Assembly: GCF_016056275.1 (NCBI RefSeq)
Contig: NZ_JAECZA010000045.1
Location: 1 to 32,922 of the forward strand
Origin: Dendronalium phyllosphericum CENA369
GTDB taxonomy: Bacteria; Cyanobacteriota; Cyanobacteriia; Cyanobacteriales; Nostocaceae
Length of the DNA stretch: 32,922 nt
Direction: 5' to 3'
Positions 32,905-32,922 of the stretch are shown piece after piece; positions within the stretch are counted from its first letter, which is position 1, and each line of letters starts with the position of its first letter. The notes beneath the pieces were generated by a model that was not told where the DNA came from, did not search any database, and saw only the letters and a program-made list of their open reading frames with translations. Both the position numbers and the translations under genes were made by a program.

Positions 32905-32922
32905 ATGTCAAATGGGTTCTAT

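Larger units (their letters stand above)
31984..32922 (+). mobile_element. IS5-family insertion sequence with -1 frameshift transposase
   Basis: The 939-base element is bounded by 20-bp perfect inverted repeats, ATAGAACCCATTTGACATCT at 31984-32003 and its reverse complement at 32903-32922. It carries two overlapping transposase frames joined by an A8 slippery run. The right repeat coincides with the last base of the window, so the target duplication cannot be checked. The size and two-frame layout fit the IS5-like IS1031/IS427/ISL2 groups. Confidence 0.92.

Overview
The window comes from a filamentous, heterocyst-forming cyanobacterium (Nostocales: Nostoc, Calothrix, Tolypothrix or a relative). 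The signs are many HIP1 palindromes (GCGATCGC), short heptamer tandem repeats between genes, and a block of genes matching the heterocyst glycolipid (hgl/hgd) island of Anabaena sp. PCC 7120. I saw no rRNA, tRNA or CRISPR array. All family and gene names are from memory of the families; no search was run.

Region 1 (1-9.3 kb, all plus strand) is the envelope-glycolipid block: a DevB-like membrane fusion protein, a DevC-like permease with no adjacent ATPase, an SDR sugar epimerase, a GT2 glycosyltransferase, a secreted DUF2141 protein, a membrane GT2 resembling ceramide glucosyltransferases, and a GT4 glycosyltransferase. The order fits hgdB-hgdC-hgdA-...-hglT. Together these genes would make the sugar head group of heterocyst glycolipids and export the lipids. 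Between the genes lie palindromes and heptamer repeats.

Region 2 (9.3-19.3 kb) is mixed. It holds a secreted LEA-like protein, a GC-rich repeat island, a small membrane protein, SppA protease, AroH chorismate mutase, a PstS-like phosphate-binding protein divergent from a membrane-anchored Ser/Thr kinase, a tiny membrane protein, an Ala/Lys-rich 11-mer repeat protein, a lipase overlapping a convergent VOC protein, and a DUF92/VTE6-type membrane protein.

Region 3 (19.4-25.8 kb) is a translationally coupled pair, a parvulin-type PPIase and a type-1-secretion-like ABC exporter with a cNMP-like domain and a catalytically dead C39-like domain. It is followed by a GNAT acetyltransferase and a second ABC half-transporter. 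The exporter carries an octanucleotide tandem repeat, of the kind otherwise found between genes, translated in frame as an octapeptide repeat.

Region 4 (26-32.9 kb) has a sucrase/ferredoxin-like protein, a 724-base gap, a Ub-Mut7-C protein with a ROK kinase directly downstream, ComEC on the minus strand, and a complete IS5-family element whose right inverted repeat is the last base of the window. The 724-base gap holds the most interesting unannotated signal: a good promoter (TTGCCA-17-TATAAC) followed by a roughly 170-nt predicted structured RNA that ends in a terminator hairpin with a mutually exclusive antiterminator stem.
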